Shown piece by piece: positions 33,302 to 43,989 of a stretch of DNA of 64,000 bases. The notes under the pieces were generated by a model that saw only the letters and a program-made list of their open reading frames with translations, did no database searches and had not been told where the DNA came from. The stretch is taken from NCBI GenBank assembly GCA_047967505.1, contig CM106539.1; one strand, written 5' to 3'. Position numbers and translations under genes: made by a program. The DNA is from Dipteris shenzhenensis (lineage: Eukaryota > Polypodiophyta > Polypodiopsida > Gleicheniales). Within the stretch, counting starts at the first letter, position 1, and each line of letters begins with the position of its first letter.

Positions 33302-33980
33302 GTGCCACAGCTCAACCCCCTCCCAATGAGGACACAAGTGCCTCAACTATTGAGAAATCCCAATCCTCCACAATATCCTCGAGGGCCCAATCTTGCTCCA
33401 GTAGTTCCAGTGCAACAACTCCAAATTAAAGAGCTAGAACCTCCCCATGAGTATGAAACAAAATACCCTATGTACTACATGGATGGTGCCAAAGGACTCA
33501 TTCCTGTATATGCAAATCAAGTAAGTCCAACCACATATCGAACACCCATCAAGTGTTTCAGTTGTGGGGGAAATAACCGCATAGTAGAATGCCCACACAA
33601 AGGTAGCCCCAATACTTTCCAACCTGTGTGCAGAGATTGTGGAGTTGGGCATGCATGCATGGACTGCCCACTCAGAGCAAAGTCTCACCCAACCAATGAA
33701 ATAAAACCTGATGTACCCCTAGGGATGATTAGTGTGGAAAATCACAGTGAGCTACACAAAGTGGCGTATCACAGCCAGTCTTAGTCATAACAAGGCATCA
33801 GAAAGAAGCGGCATGGAAAAAACTCCTTTCCACTCAAAAAAGAGCCCTCTAGCAAAACAAGCCTCGCCAATCCCACAACTTAGTGAGGGCATGCCCAACA
33901 CATCTACGGACAATGCCCCCCATGAAGTAAAAGAAGCTTACCCAACACTGAAATTGAAAAAGCTCATTATCAAGCCTTGA
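33302..33980 (+). pseudogene. Gypsy gag C-terminus with CxxCx3Hx4C-type knuckles
   Basis: A Pro/Gln-rich region (PQYPRGPNLAPVVPVQQL) precedes PIKCFSCGGNNRIVECP and VCRDCGVGHACMDCP. The second is an intact C-x2-C-x3-H-x4-C knuckle. The first has Asn in place of His. The frame stops at 33784, and a shifted frame continues to 33980 with a Lys-rich linker. The role would be binding of element RNA. Confidence 0.85.
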
Positions 33981-34357
33981 AGCAATGGGTATAACAAGAG
34001 CAAGAGATGTTTAGGCAGACAAATAGTAGCAGCAGTGGTTAGAGCACTCTCATCACCCAGCGTTGACACAGTTATTGATCCCAACACCTTCAAAAGGGTA
34101 ATCGAGCAACAGGCAATACATCCCTAATTGGATGGTACCACGCTTGATAAGCTGCCCCATCACGATGCCAATTTGAACCTTACTGAGGAATTTCCCTACA
34201 ACGTGAGAGACTTTCAAGGGATGGATAGAATCTTCACAATGCTTCCCCCCACCTGAAGAAGAGGAAAAGGTTCTTTTAGTAAAATTCGGTGCTTGGGATG
34301 ACATAAAAAATGTAACCATCCCGCTGGAACATAGCCTTTAGCCAATACCCTGCAATA

Positions 34358-35330
34358 GTGGATGGCGGAGCCGGTGTAAACATTTTATCAAGAGATCTTT
34401 ATAAAGAATGGGTCTTGCCTCCAATGCAAAAGGCTACATTCAACATCGGCCTAGCCGCCCACACTAAAATGAAGCCACTGGGCATCATTGACAATGTGTC
34501 AACAAAACTTGTTACAGTCAGGTTCACTCCCCAATTTACTATCTTGGATCTTCCCAAGAGAGCCGCAGCATACCATATATTGTTGGGAAGACCATGACTT
34601 CGGGAAGCTTCGATACTCCATGATCGGGGCATTGATCGAATCACAATCCAAAATAGAGGAACCGCTGTCAAGATCAATTTGGGAATAGGGGAAATCAAAC
34701 TCACTATTCCTATAAATATTGAAGACACTTCTTCCACTACAGCCACCAATCATGCATCCCCTTTACCTATAAATGTACTAAAACCCATAGAAGGGGATAC
34801 ACAAAGTGACATCAACAATTGGATATAGGCATTGGCCACAATAGATGACTCTAAAACAATACATCCAATGTTGCCAGATGTGGATGCGCAAATGATCCAA
34901 CTAGAAGCACCAATCTGGAATGACGAATCAGAAGTGCCATTCTTCATGGCATGTGTCAAATGGGATGGTGATCCTGAAGAGGCCATAATTGAAGGTTATA
35001 GTGCAAACTTTGATTGGGACCTAGAAATAGAAGCTGATAATGCCACACTGGAAGGTCAAGTATTTGACAATGACTTAGCAATCCTGTAGGAACTCATGGC
35101 CGTAGAATACCCCAAGATAGACCCTCCAACACTAGCCAATAGCCATCGATCAAGGAAAAAGGAGGGTGTGTAATGCCAAAAGGCCAAGGTAGAGCACTTT
35201 AATAAATTTAAAATAATGCAAACTAGAGTGGTGGAATTGTATTTGAGAAAGCCAACAAAAGAACCTAAGTCCCCAAATTTTAAATGGTATCCTAAAGGAC
35301 TGAAGGTGCATGTATTGTCGAAGAACCGCT
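34358..35330 (+). pseudogene. Gypsy aspartic protease and linker
   Basis: VDGGAGVNILSRDLY places the catalytic Asp at codon 34361-34363. FTILDLPKRAAAYHILLGRP is followed by TGA where relatives have Trp (GRPWL). The same frame then continues for hundreds of bases: LREASILHDRGIDRITIQNR, IKLTIPINIEDTSS and FFMACVKWDGDPEEAI. Further TAG and TAA stops replace probable Gln codons. The protease would mature the polyprotein. Confidence 0.85.
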
Positions 35331-35565
35331 CCTCAGGAGTGAGTCTCCTGTTGAAAGTCCATCACTAGTCTCTCATAGCAAAAAACTTTGCAAGTTCAAA
35401 CCAAATGAAAGAATGAAGAGTGAAATGGTGAATATTCACAAAAAAGAAGAGCAAGTGAACATCATTGAATTGGGCCAACAACATTTAGTGGAGCTAGCAG
35501 CCAAGCAAGCACCTCAAAGTGCCATGATGGCCTAAGGGAACACCAGGGGAGAAGCAACAATAGCA

Positions 35566-36400
35566 ATGCCTAGGCCTGTCAAGGAAGTAGAGCCCACGAA
35601 AAAAGAGAATATTAAGGATACCCCATTGTATGAAGGACCAACCAAGATAAGAAAATTAAATCTTGCCTTGGATGGAGAAGAAGAAAAGTCTGTATACATC
35701 AGCGAACAGCTCACTCTAGATAAAGAAAAAAAATTAAAAGCATTGCTGATGGAATACAAAGATTGCATGGCTTGGTCCTACTAGGAAGTGAAAGGGATTT
35801 CCCCTGCAGTTGTAGTACATACCATACCAATTAGGGAAGGATCCAAACCTAAGGTATGTGGACGCTATAGGACAAATCCCAGGTATGGCACCCATGTCTA
35901 TGAAGAACTAGAAAAGCTACTGGATGCCGGTTTCATTTATGAGATCGAGCATACCAATTGGGTGTCACCAATTATGATTGTTCCTAAGAAAAACAAGAAG
36001 CTCAGAATATGTGTGAATCTCAAGAACGTCAATGTAGCAACAATCAGAGATCACTACCCCCTACCAGTGACTAAAATAGTTTTAGAAAGGGTAGCTAGGT
36101 TTGAAGTGTATAGCTTCTTAGATGGGTTTACTGGGTACAACCAAGTACAAACTACACCTCAAGATCAGGCAAAGACAACCTTTTCCACATAATGGGGCAT
36201 TTTTTCATACAAAGCCATGCCATTTTTCTTATGCAATGCCCCATCCACTTTTAAAAGGGTCATGTACACCGCCTTCAAGGAATTTCTCAACAAGTTCCCA
36301 CAAGTCTTCCTTGACAACTTGTGCATACACTCAGGCAAAAAGGATCACTTGCAATGCCTTGAAAATGTAATGAAGAAATGGTAGTCTTGGGACACATAGT
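35566..36400 (+). pseudogene. Gypsy reverse transcriptase
   Basis: The sequence shows LKALLMEYKDCMAWSY, a TAG, EVKGISPAVVVHTIPI, YEELEKLLDAGFIYEIEHTN, WVSPIMIVPKKNKKLRICVN, RDHYPLPVTKIVLERVA and FLDGFTGYNQVQTTPQDQAK. A stop follows FST, then WGIFSYKAMPFFLCNAPSTF. The catalytic box reads FLDNLCIHS, with Asn (codon 36316-36318) in place of the second Asp. That residue is essential in known RTs, so this copy is inactive even apart from its stops. Confidence 0.92.
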
Positions 36401-36439
36401 GTCTCGACATGGGATTGCAATTGACATGGACAAAATAAA

Positions 36440-37100
36440 GATCATCATGGAGCTTCCCCCCACTAAATGCAAAGGGTGTTCAAGTTTTCATGGGCCATGC
36501 CAGATACTATAGAAGTTCCATACTTAGGTATGCGATCATTGCAAGGCCCCTATATAAGCTCCTAGTCAACTTCATATGGACAGAAGAATGTGAACAAACA
36601 TTCAAAACCCTCAAGTGGAGATTGATCACAGCCCTTGTCCTAATGGCACCAAATTGGGACATAGAATTTCATGTGCATATAGATGGTTACAAATATGCAA
36701 TAGGGAGTGTGCTATATCAACCTAGCAAATACAACAAGAATTACCCAATCTACTTTACGACAAGCATGTAGCTAAATGACACAAAGGTCAATTACAATAC
36801 CACAGAAAGAGAAGCCCTAGCAACGGTCTACAACATTGATAAATTTTGACATTATTTGTTGGCCATTGACTTTGTTTTTTACACAAATCATCAAGCCCTA
36901 TTATATCTTGTAAATCGACCATGTACCACGGGTCGGATCACCCAATGGTTTCTACTACTCCAAGAATTCAACTTCAAGATAGTGATAAGGAAAGGGGCTT
37001 AGCACTACATTGCAGATCATATGTCACAATTAATGACAGGAGAAGAGCCTGAAGGTATAGAAGATGACTTGCTAGATGATGCTCTATTTCAAGTTGATGA
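36440..37100 (+). pseudogene. Gypsy RNase H region
   Basis: VFMGHARYYRSSILRYAIIA, ARPLYKLL, EFHVHIDGYKYAIGSVLYQP and YPIYFTTSM are followed by LNDTKVNYNTTEREALATVY and HYLLAIDFVFYTNHQALLYL, then FNFKIVIRKGA and HYIADHMSQLM. The first catalytic Asp is kept (HIDG, usually TDAS). FYTNHQAL has Asn for the usual Asp (YTDHQAL). The stops after TTSM, DKF and KGA fit Gln, Arg and Gln codons. Confidence 0.9.
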
Positions 37101-37139
37101 TGGCCTAAATGGTGTATAGACATCATTGGGTATTTAATG

Positions 37140-37348
37140 ACTAGAAGACCACCCCTCGAAGTGTGACCAATGAAGGCGAGGAAATTAATTCTAAAAGTTG
37201 CCCCATATCAACTAATTGTAGTTCAGCTATACAAGATGGGCAATGATTAGATACTCAAAAGATGTGTTATGACGCATGAAACATGCCAATTATAAGAGAA
37301 GTTCATGAAGGCATAGTAGGAGGACACTTTGCAAGGTAAGGAACAGTA
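37140..37348 (+). pseudogene. Start of gypsy integrase, truncated
   Basis: Fragments in several frames (KLILKVAPYQLIVVQLYKMG, then REVHEGIVGGHFA) match the zinc-binding N-terminus of gypsy integrases, where EVHEGxxGGHFA is characteristic. The catalytic core is absent. The sequence changes at 37349 into Helentron copy A. Confidence 0.75.
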
Positions 37349-37594
37349 GACAAAATTCACATTATAAGATTCATTAAGACATGATACGTTCAAAGTTAAG
37401 TGGAAATTTCATGTCTCTACTTTAATCATTTTGAAATCTGAGTTCACTTGTTGCTAACACATATGTTGAACTCTGAATTGTTTAGTCAAAGAGTTGAAAG
37501 CAAGTTCTTAACCAACATGTTTGGAGTTGTAACTAGTTCCACACTAATTAGAGACAACACACCATAACTTTGCTTCCTTAGCAAACACACTACA

Positions 37595-38238
37595 TTGTAC
37601 TACGTTGAGATTATAAAGAAGTTCCTATTTTCTATGAAAGAAATTAAATTTTTTGCATTTTACATTTTCAAATGTTCTATTGATTATTGCAAACCATTGT
37701 TTACAACACTGATATTTTCAAACTCAACCATGAAGATCAAACTTTTAGATAAACACTTCACTGTTGATAGTGCTATTTTTGTTCAATTCCCAAACAAATG
37801 TGTATTTACCTACTCATCATACATATTAAAGTTTTATATAACAATTAAAAAAGTAATTTATCATAGAATCAAATATGCCATTCATGAAAATATTGACATC
37901 AAAATTCTTTATGCATTGTATCCCAAAGTAAAAGATAACTTGGGGTTTCTAGAAAACAAGAACCTTATATCTTCACCTATGTGGATTCTTTTATATATAT
38001 AATCTTAGTCAACATGTTCTCATTTAAAATAGAAATATATCATTCTAACAACATGAATATCAAATATACAAAGTATGAAAGATTGACTATAACAAAGGCA
38101 ACAAAAACAATGCAATTAGTTGTAGAATATCCATGCACTTTTTGTAAGTTATTTCATAAAAATAAGTTTTGGACAATGGATTTGGAGGCTTCTTTACCAG
38201 AAATTATAGAGGAAAAAACCAAACAATCAAACAAATAA
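37595..38238 (+). pseudogene. Helentron A: OTU-like cysteine protease region
   Basis: VQFPNKCVFTYSSYILKFYI aligns with copy B's YPENKCIFKCLSHSPNYHVT. In both, N-x-C-x-F resembles the catalytic cysteine motif of OTU proteases (DGNCLF). Further shared blocks are FSFKIEIYHSNNMN (copy B FNFQIEIYHNNNN), QLVVEYPCTFCKLF and KNKFWTMDLEASL. Helentrons are known to encode OTU-type proteases. The function in transposition is unclear. The frame shifts near 37990. Confidence 0.6.
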
Positions 38239-38779
38239 CTAACCTTTTTAAAAATAGTTCTCAAATAGAGAAATCCTATATATGCAATGTAACACAGAAC
38301 ACTTGATTTAAAAACCAAGAAAAAACCAATGAATCATTTGTCTATTGTAATAGATGTGACAAGTGTACAGCATATATAGAGAGAAGGTCTACAGACTCAC
38401 ACACCACCAAAAAGAGACAAAAAACAACATTGAAAAATTGTAATTAATCAGAACGTGAATCAACAGCTATACATATCAATGTTTGGGGATTGTTCTGAAC
38501 ACATTTCCAAATACATTACAACAATTGAAGACACTCTGATAAATGAATGTTTTTCATGTGAACATTTCTTATTAAAAAAATAAACCTCATTTTTGAAAAT
38601 ATAAATATGTGATTGGGTTATACAAACAAAACCACGTGAAGGTATCTTTTTAAAAACCAAAGAATACCTCATATGTGTAGAAACTATTTTTTTTCAATGA
38701 ACTACTAAAATTTTCCATTGCATGTCGAAATAAGAAACCAACAAATGCATCATCTAGATTAAATGACACAGAAGAACGC

Positions 38780-39600
38780 CTAGTCTTTCCTATAATTATT
38801 TTAACCCAAATAAGAGAGTTGACTTTTGATGAGCAATATGGAGTTTAAGGAAGCAAGTTCATGTCTTTTAAAAGGAGCATGCCGCTCAGTTGTAAGGTTT
38901 CAAGATTCATACTCTATAAATCTCACTTTCCAATCTCTCGCCTTAAAGTCATATAATTATTCTGTTGTATAGTTTTATCCACAACTAGCTTAGTACTAGG
39001 AGATACAAGTAAGATGAAACACATACTACCACACTTTTGGGATGATGAAGCTTGTACTAGCATAGGTATAAAAGAAACTAGAATACATATCAAGCTATCT
39101 TATTGGAAATATTTGGCCATCGATTCTTATGAAAGTAATGCACACACTAATAGAAACACCACTATCCCAAAGTAATAAGTATCTGCAAATAAATATTGGT
39201 GAAATTATATGGAATTTTTATACCTTACAAAATAAAGAAAAAGAAGTGGTAGAAGAAGTAACAACACCAAATGAGCTAAATGAGAAATTTCAAAATGATA
39301 CATAACAGTTATTGACTTTTAAATAGAAGCAAGGTTTGTGGCACCATGTGAAAATCCGAAAAGCCTTTGGATTGTTTCAAGATAAACACAGTGAAGAACT
39401 AAATTTTTCTTGTTTATAATTTGTATCACGAAGATCAATTGCAAACTAAAGATTAGCATACTTAGACATTGTAAAATGGGAGTTAATGCATAGGTCATTA
39501 AAATTTGGTCATATATACCAAAATTATTCTTCAAATCAATGAAAGTATTGATTTAGTCAGTGATGCAATCAATTTGGGTTTGTTTTAAGAAAAGGCATGT
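38780..39600 (+). pseudogene. Helentron A: DUF6570-like region and conserved pre-Rep segment, decayed
   Basis: KMKHILPHFWDDEACTSIGI matches copy B's KIHNILPRFIDDKANMLIGI. Further on, a segment with FVAPCENPKSLWIVS-like reading corresponds to copy B's VAPCENQRPLGLLHDKHSEE. Many frame changes occur. The long minus-strand frames here (for example 39319-39534) are mirror readings of the same sequence. Confidence 0.6.
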
Positions 39601-39699
39601 TACAAAATAAAAAGCTTGTCTCGCTAAAGATGCCCAAACATTGAGAAAGTTTACACTCAAGAATTGGATGTAGAGATTTTGAAGGTTTAAGAACTTCTC

Positions 39700-40861
39700 C
39701 TAATCACAAAGAAAAAGGGCATAAAGAATCATTGCAATGATGCACCAATTGGGACCTCCTATCTTTTTATGACTTTTTCTTGTGCAAAACAACTGTGAGA
39801 ACCAATGATAACATTTCTACCAACAATGCATGCATCCAATAGCAATAGTGCAACAACAATTGAATAAAACAATCTTCTAAGACAACTAATAAGAGAAAAC
39901 CCTTCTGTATGCGCATGATATGACCTTCATAAACTCCAAAACATGTTGTCATTAATCCCAAAAGATGAATCCATAATAGGAAACATTGTTCATTATTTTT
40001 TTGTTATAGTATTTCAAAGTAGAGGAACCCAACATGACACAAAATTTTGTCAATTGAAGATGCTCCTTTATACAATTCCAACAAAGACCATGATATAATA
40101 TCTTTTTTTGACAAGTAAATAACATGTGATAAATATTTTTCTAAATGATAATATGAAAGAGATTCAAACACACAAGAAATGCACAAACGCACATCCACAT
40201 GTAAACATCCAAAGCAACCACTAAATGAAGCCATGATACTCGCACCTCTAGAAGGAAGCAATAGAAAAGAATATAAAGGAATTTACAAGAGCCCAAATAA
40301 AAAATAATATTTCTCTATACTTCCTAATACTACAATTACAAATGAGTGGTTGAAATCATTAGAAATAGATACAATAACATACATACTATTTATAAAGTCT
40401 CAACTAACAAAACCAACTTTTTTTCTAAAAAGATAACCAAAAGACATTTTCACTAATGCATTTACCAAAAATATGAGCTTATTATGGCAATCTAACATGG
40501 ACATACAATTCATTGTGGATATATATGCGGCGACATTATTTTGCACTTCCTATATCATAAACACAATAGCTAAAAGCTTGCAAGAAAGTCTAAGAAGTTG
40601 CATGCAAGAGACTCAGACACACAAGCAAGAATAAGGAAAATGAAAAACACCTTTTTACATGCTCAACAATTGAGTGCTCAATTAACTTCTTTTATTACAT
40701 TATCCTTGCCATTACATAGAGCAACAACAGATTTTTTATTTATTAACATGAATAAAAAAGAAAATGGAGCATTCATTCTAAAAAGAAAACATCAATTACA
40801 GAAAGTAGAAGACAACTCTATGAATATAATATATGTGAGACAAACATTGACAAATATATAA
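39700..40861 (+). pseudogene. Helentron A: Rep (Helitron_like_N) domain with damaged HUH motif
   Basis: HQLGPPIFL, YYFFVIVFQSRGTQHDTKF and, at 40598-40861, MKNTFLHAQQLSAQLTSFIT with FILKRKHQLQKVEDNS correspond to copy B's Rep and following segment. Where copy B has QHEHG, this copy has QHDTK (codons 40033-40041). The second His of the metal-binding HUH motif is lost. The Rep would nick and rejoin DNA by its tyrosines, so this copy should be dead. Confidence 0.75.
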
Positions 40862-41019
40862 AGCAAGAAAAAATGGAAAACATTTCCCTAGCACCTTTGC
40901 AGTAAAGTACAACCACAAGGATGGATCAAAAGCAAAAAAAGACTTTGCAATCTAAAATATTAAGACTTCTTAAATTGAACAAATAAAGGAGCCAAAAAAT
41001 TTACCTAAGAGAGCAGTTG

Positions 41020-42660
41020 CTATTGTACTATCCACTTAAAGAAGAAATCAAGAGCTCCTCATTCATGGATCATAGGAAAACACTTACAATGCAAGAAAAT
41101 CCATTGTAATAAAGGATAGGAGTTTGTACAACTTTAACGGCGATAAATTACTAGAACCTAATTTTTTTTTTAAAAAAAATCACAATAGTAATGACTCCAA
41201 CAAAAATGCCTATGGTAACATTCCTAAACCCAATGAATAAGGTTATGATATTGGATTAGATATGCCTATACTATTTAAAAAAACGTCATGTAACAATTTT
41301 CTCATTTTAACTAAAAAACACATACTTCTGAATAATGAAGAGCACTTCAAATAATTAAGTTCCCTCAATAAAGATCAAAAAGATATTTTTTATGAAATTT
41401 TAATACATAAAAGAATTCAACCACTAGATATATTAATATACTTCTAACAAGTAGCACTAGAATAGGAGAAACATACCTTCCTCTTATCTTGCAAGGCTTA
41501 GTAAGATATTATAATCAAAGAACTTGAATAATGACATTGACTTGCCTAAAGTTCTTATGCTTGCATACATGGAAAAGGCTGCATGCCACCATACATTCTG
41601 CACTGCACTTGCCAATACATAGCAAGAACCTCACATCACTATCAAGAGAAAAACTTCTAACACTTTGGCAAGCACTTTGGCATTCCTTTACCACCAAGTA
41701 CAATTACTCATTTTTTATGAGATATCCTTATTTGGAAGAACATATTTAAACTTCATTGACTTACATATGCATTCATTGAAAATAAATATTATGAATAATT
41801 TTGAGATGTTGATTTCATTACTTGTGTGGGGACTGCTATCAAGCAAAACTAATCAAGGACATATGGGTCTTCAAAATGATGGAGGATATCTTGGAGTGCA
41901 TGTCTAACACATATTGGGCAACCAAAACAAGATGCTATGAAGTGAAAACAACAATGAGGAAAAAACGCAATGACTTCACTAAAGCTTCAAACTTGTTTAG
42001 AAAATATTACTCATACACAACAATAAATAGATTACATTAATAATAAAATGTTTACATGAACCACCACAAGACCATACATTTCCCCACCCATTCTACTTAC
42101 AAATGAACAAACATAGTGAAACTATCTTAGAAATTATAAAAGGAAACAAACATGTTTAAAAAGCAGTAGATCAATTATTGAAACCACATGTCACACCTCC
42201 AAATTATTACAAGCTCCTAAAACCATTGATGGAAGATGAACAATAAAGGAAGGGATGCTAATTTAATTCTACTCTAGATGCATACACCATGAAGATGGGC
42301 TAGTCAATGAAGCTGATGAAATTTTCAAGAAAATAAAATATATTGCGGTAAAGATATTATTTGATATAGTTCCCACATAAAGATATAGGCATGAACTCAA
42401 AACCCAAAAACATTAATGCATTTACCACAAACATAAATCGATATTGGACTCCAATTTTCAAAATAGTAAAAGAAGTGCAAATAAGACCTCAAAAAATAAG
42501 CATCCTAACACATGGACAATTTCCTATATAAACTAGTAGCTACAAGCAATTCATAGAGCACAAGGACTCACTATGAAAAAACTAGCCTTCACACCAAAAG
42601 GTATACACACACATGGACATGCATACTTAAAAATATTGACAATTTATACATAGTCGAGCA
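41020..42660 (+). pseudogene. Helentron A: Pif1-type helicase, decayed
   Basis: YYREQLLLYYPLK starts the region (copy B YYREHVLLYCPFK). RLHATIHSALHLPIHSKNLT, LTSLSREKL, WVFKMMEDILECMSNTYWAT and the terminal remnant GLTMKKLAFTPKG follow. The Walker A box and the later motifs are split by stops and frameshifts. The helicase would unwind DNA during rolling-circle transfer. Confidence 0.7.
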
Positions 42661-42859
42661 GCGAACGAAGTGAACACTTTGCGATAGAGAAAGATGTCCA
42701 CAATGAAATGGAAAGTTTGAGTACTACATCAAGATGGAAAAATTAAAAGAACTATAAGAGCATAACATAATTGTTCAATCTTTAAACATACATAATATCA
42801 ACTAGACATAAAGGAATTACAAGTTTAATACAATAGGATATTATTTGCTCTGATGAGAA

Positions 42860-43366
42860 ACTAAAACTACAAAATATGGTTCAGACATGCCTCACAAATT
42901 CAACACAATTCCAAAATTCTCCACTACAAGTTCTTGTATATCATAGGCAAATCTATATGCCTTGAGAAATCTCACACATATACTCACGAAGGCATTGAAA
43001 TCACAAAAGCTCAAATTTGCAAGAAAAAAAAAAAACAATATTTTTAACATTTATAGACCACCACGAGATAATATCAACATGTTTATTACATTCTTAAAAA
43101 TAATAATAAACAAATATGAAATAAAAGCATTTACAACAATATTACTTGGTGATTTCAACATTGACATGTTTAAAAACACAACAAGTTCAAATATGCTTAC
43201 ACAAACAATGGAAAGTTTTAAATACCACTTGCATTTTATAGAGACAATAACAATGTATGGAAGTTACCTAGACCATATATGGAGCAACATACCTAAGAAC
43301 CAAACAAACATTGCAATTACTTATGCATGTTGGACAGATAATTCAATAACTTATGTAGACCCATAA
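42860..43366 (+). pseudogene. Helentron A: C-terminal EEP endonuclease domain
   Basis: The sequence includes IYRPPRDNINMFITFLKIII, TILLGDFNIDMFKN, YGSYLDHIWSNIPKNQ and ACWTDNSITYVDP. GDFN is intact. The catalytic SDH motif is altered to TDN, whereas copy B keeps TDH. The domain belongs to the exonuclease-endonuclease-phosphatase fold, found fused to the helicase in Helentrons. Confidence 0.8.
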
Positions 43367-43370
43367 ATAA

Positions 43371-43989
43371 TGTCAACAATTCAAGACTAATACAATAACA
43401 TGCATATGCATCAATAAAAATAAAAAATATAAAATTTTATGTTTTAAATGAATTAGGTCACTATATGAGCAATAGTTGAATTGAAAGTAGTGCTATAGTG
43501 GGATTGTCACCTTGTTAATAATTTAATTGATTGGTTAAGTGGCCTAAATGGATATAAGGACCCTTTGGCTCTCTCTAGTAGGGTAACGGAGCCAATAGGC
43601 GGATGGGGCTAGTCGTATTACAAAGTCTTATGGTAACCCCACCATCTTTTACAAGAATCCAAAAAATGTCTTAAATTGATGCAACAAAAGCTCCATTGAA
43701 CAAGCAAGCCTCCATCCCATACCTACACTTACAAATAAACAAGTCCACACTAAGAGGGGCTCAACATCAGCCCAACTCAAACCAATCAAAAACATTCTAC
43801 AAATTACTTACATTAAGTAAAGGGAGCCCTTAACTAAGTATAACTAGGGGCATATCAGCCAAGACACTTTGAGATTGTTAAGTTATAAATATAAATATAT
43901 TCTAGAGACGTGTAAAAGTCCATTTGGTGTGAATAAGAAAAGAAAGAATTTGATTTTCATGAGGCAAATGTTCAAACCACTAAATAAAA
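43371..43989. other. No recognised gene
   Basis: AT-rich DNA. A more GC-rich patch near 43545-43640 (ACGGAGCCAATAGGCGGATG) stands out but matches nothing I know. It may contain the unlocated 3' end of Helentron A. Confidence 0.4.

Larger units (their letters stand above)
33240..37348 (+). mobile_element. Ty3-gypsy retrotransposon relic, truncated at both ends
   Basis: Gag C-terminus, protease, RT, RNase H and the start of integrase lie in gypsy order. The 5' part (LTR, most of gag) is missing beyond the microsatellite. The 3' part is cut in the integrase, where Helentron copy A begins at 37349. Frames are long but broken by single-base stops and a few frameshifts, so it is dead. Confidence 0.92.
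37349..43370 (+). mobile_element. Helentron-like rolling-circle element, copy A (degenerate)
   Basis: Along the plus strand copy A shows, in the same order as copy B, an OTU-like region, a DUF6570-like region, Rep, Pif1 helicase and the EEP endonuclease. Its first 3.0 kb (37349-40349) is also present inverted at 59963-62901. All domains carry many stops and frameshifts, and the HUH motif is damaged. The true 3' end after the endonuclease stop (about 43366) is not identified. The sequence is strikingly AT-rich. Confidence 0.85.
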
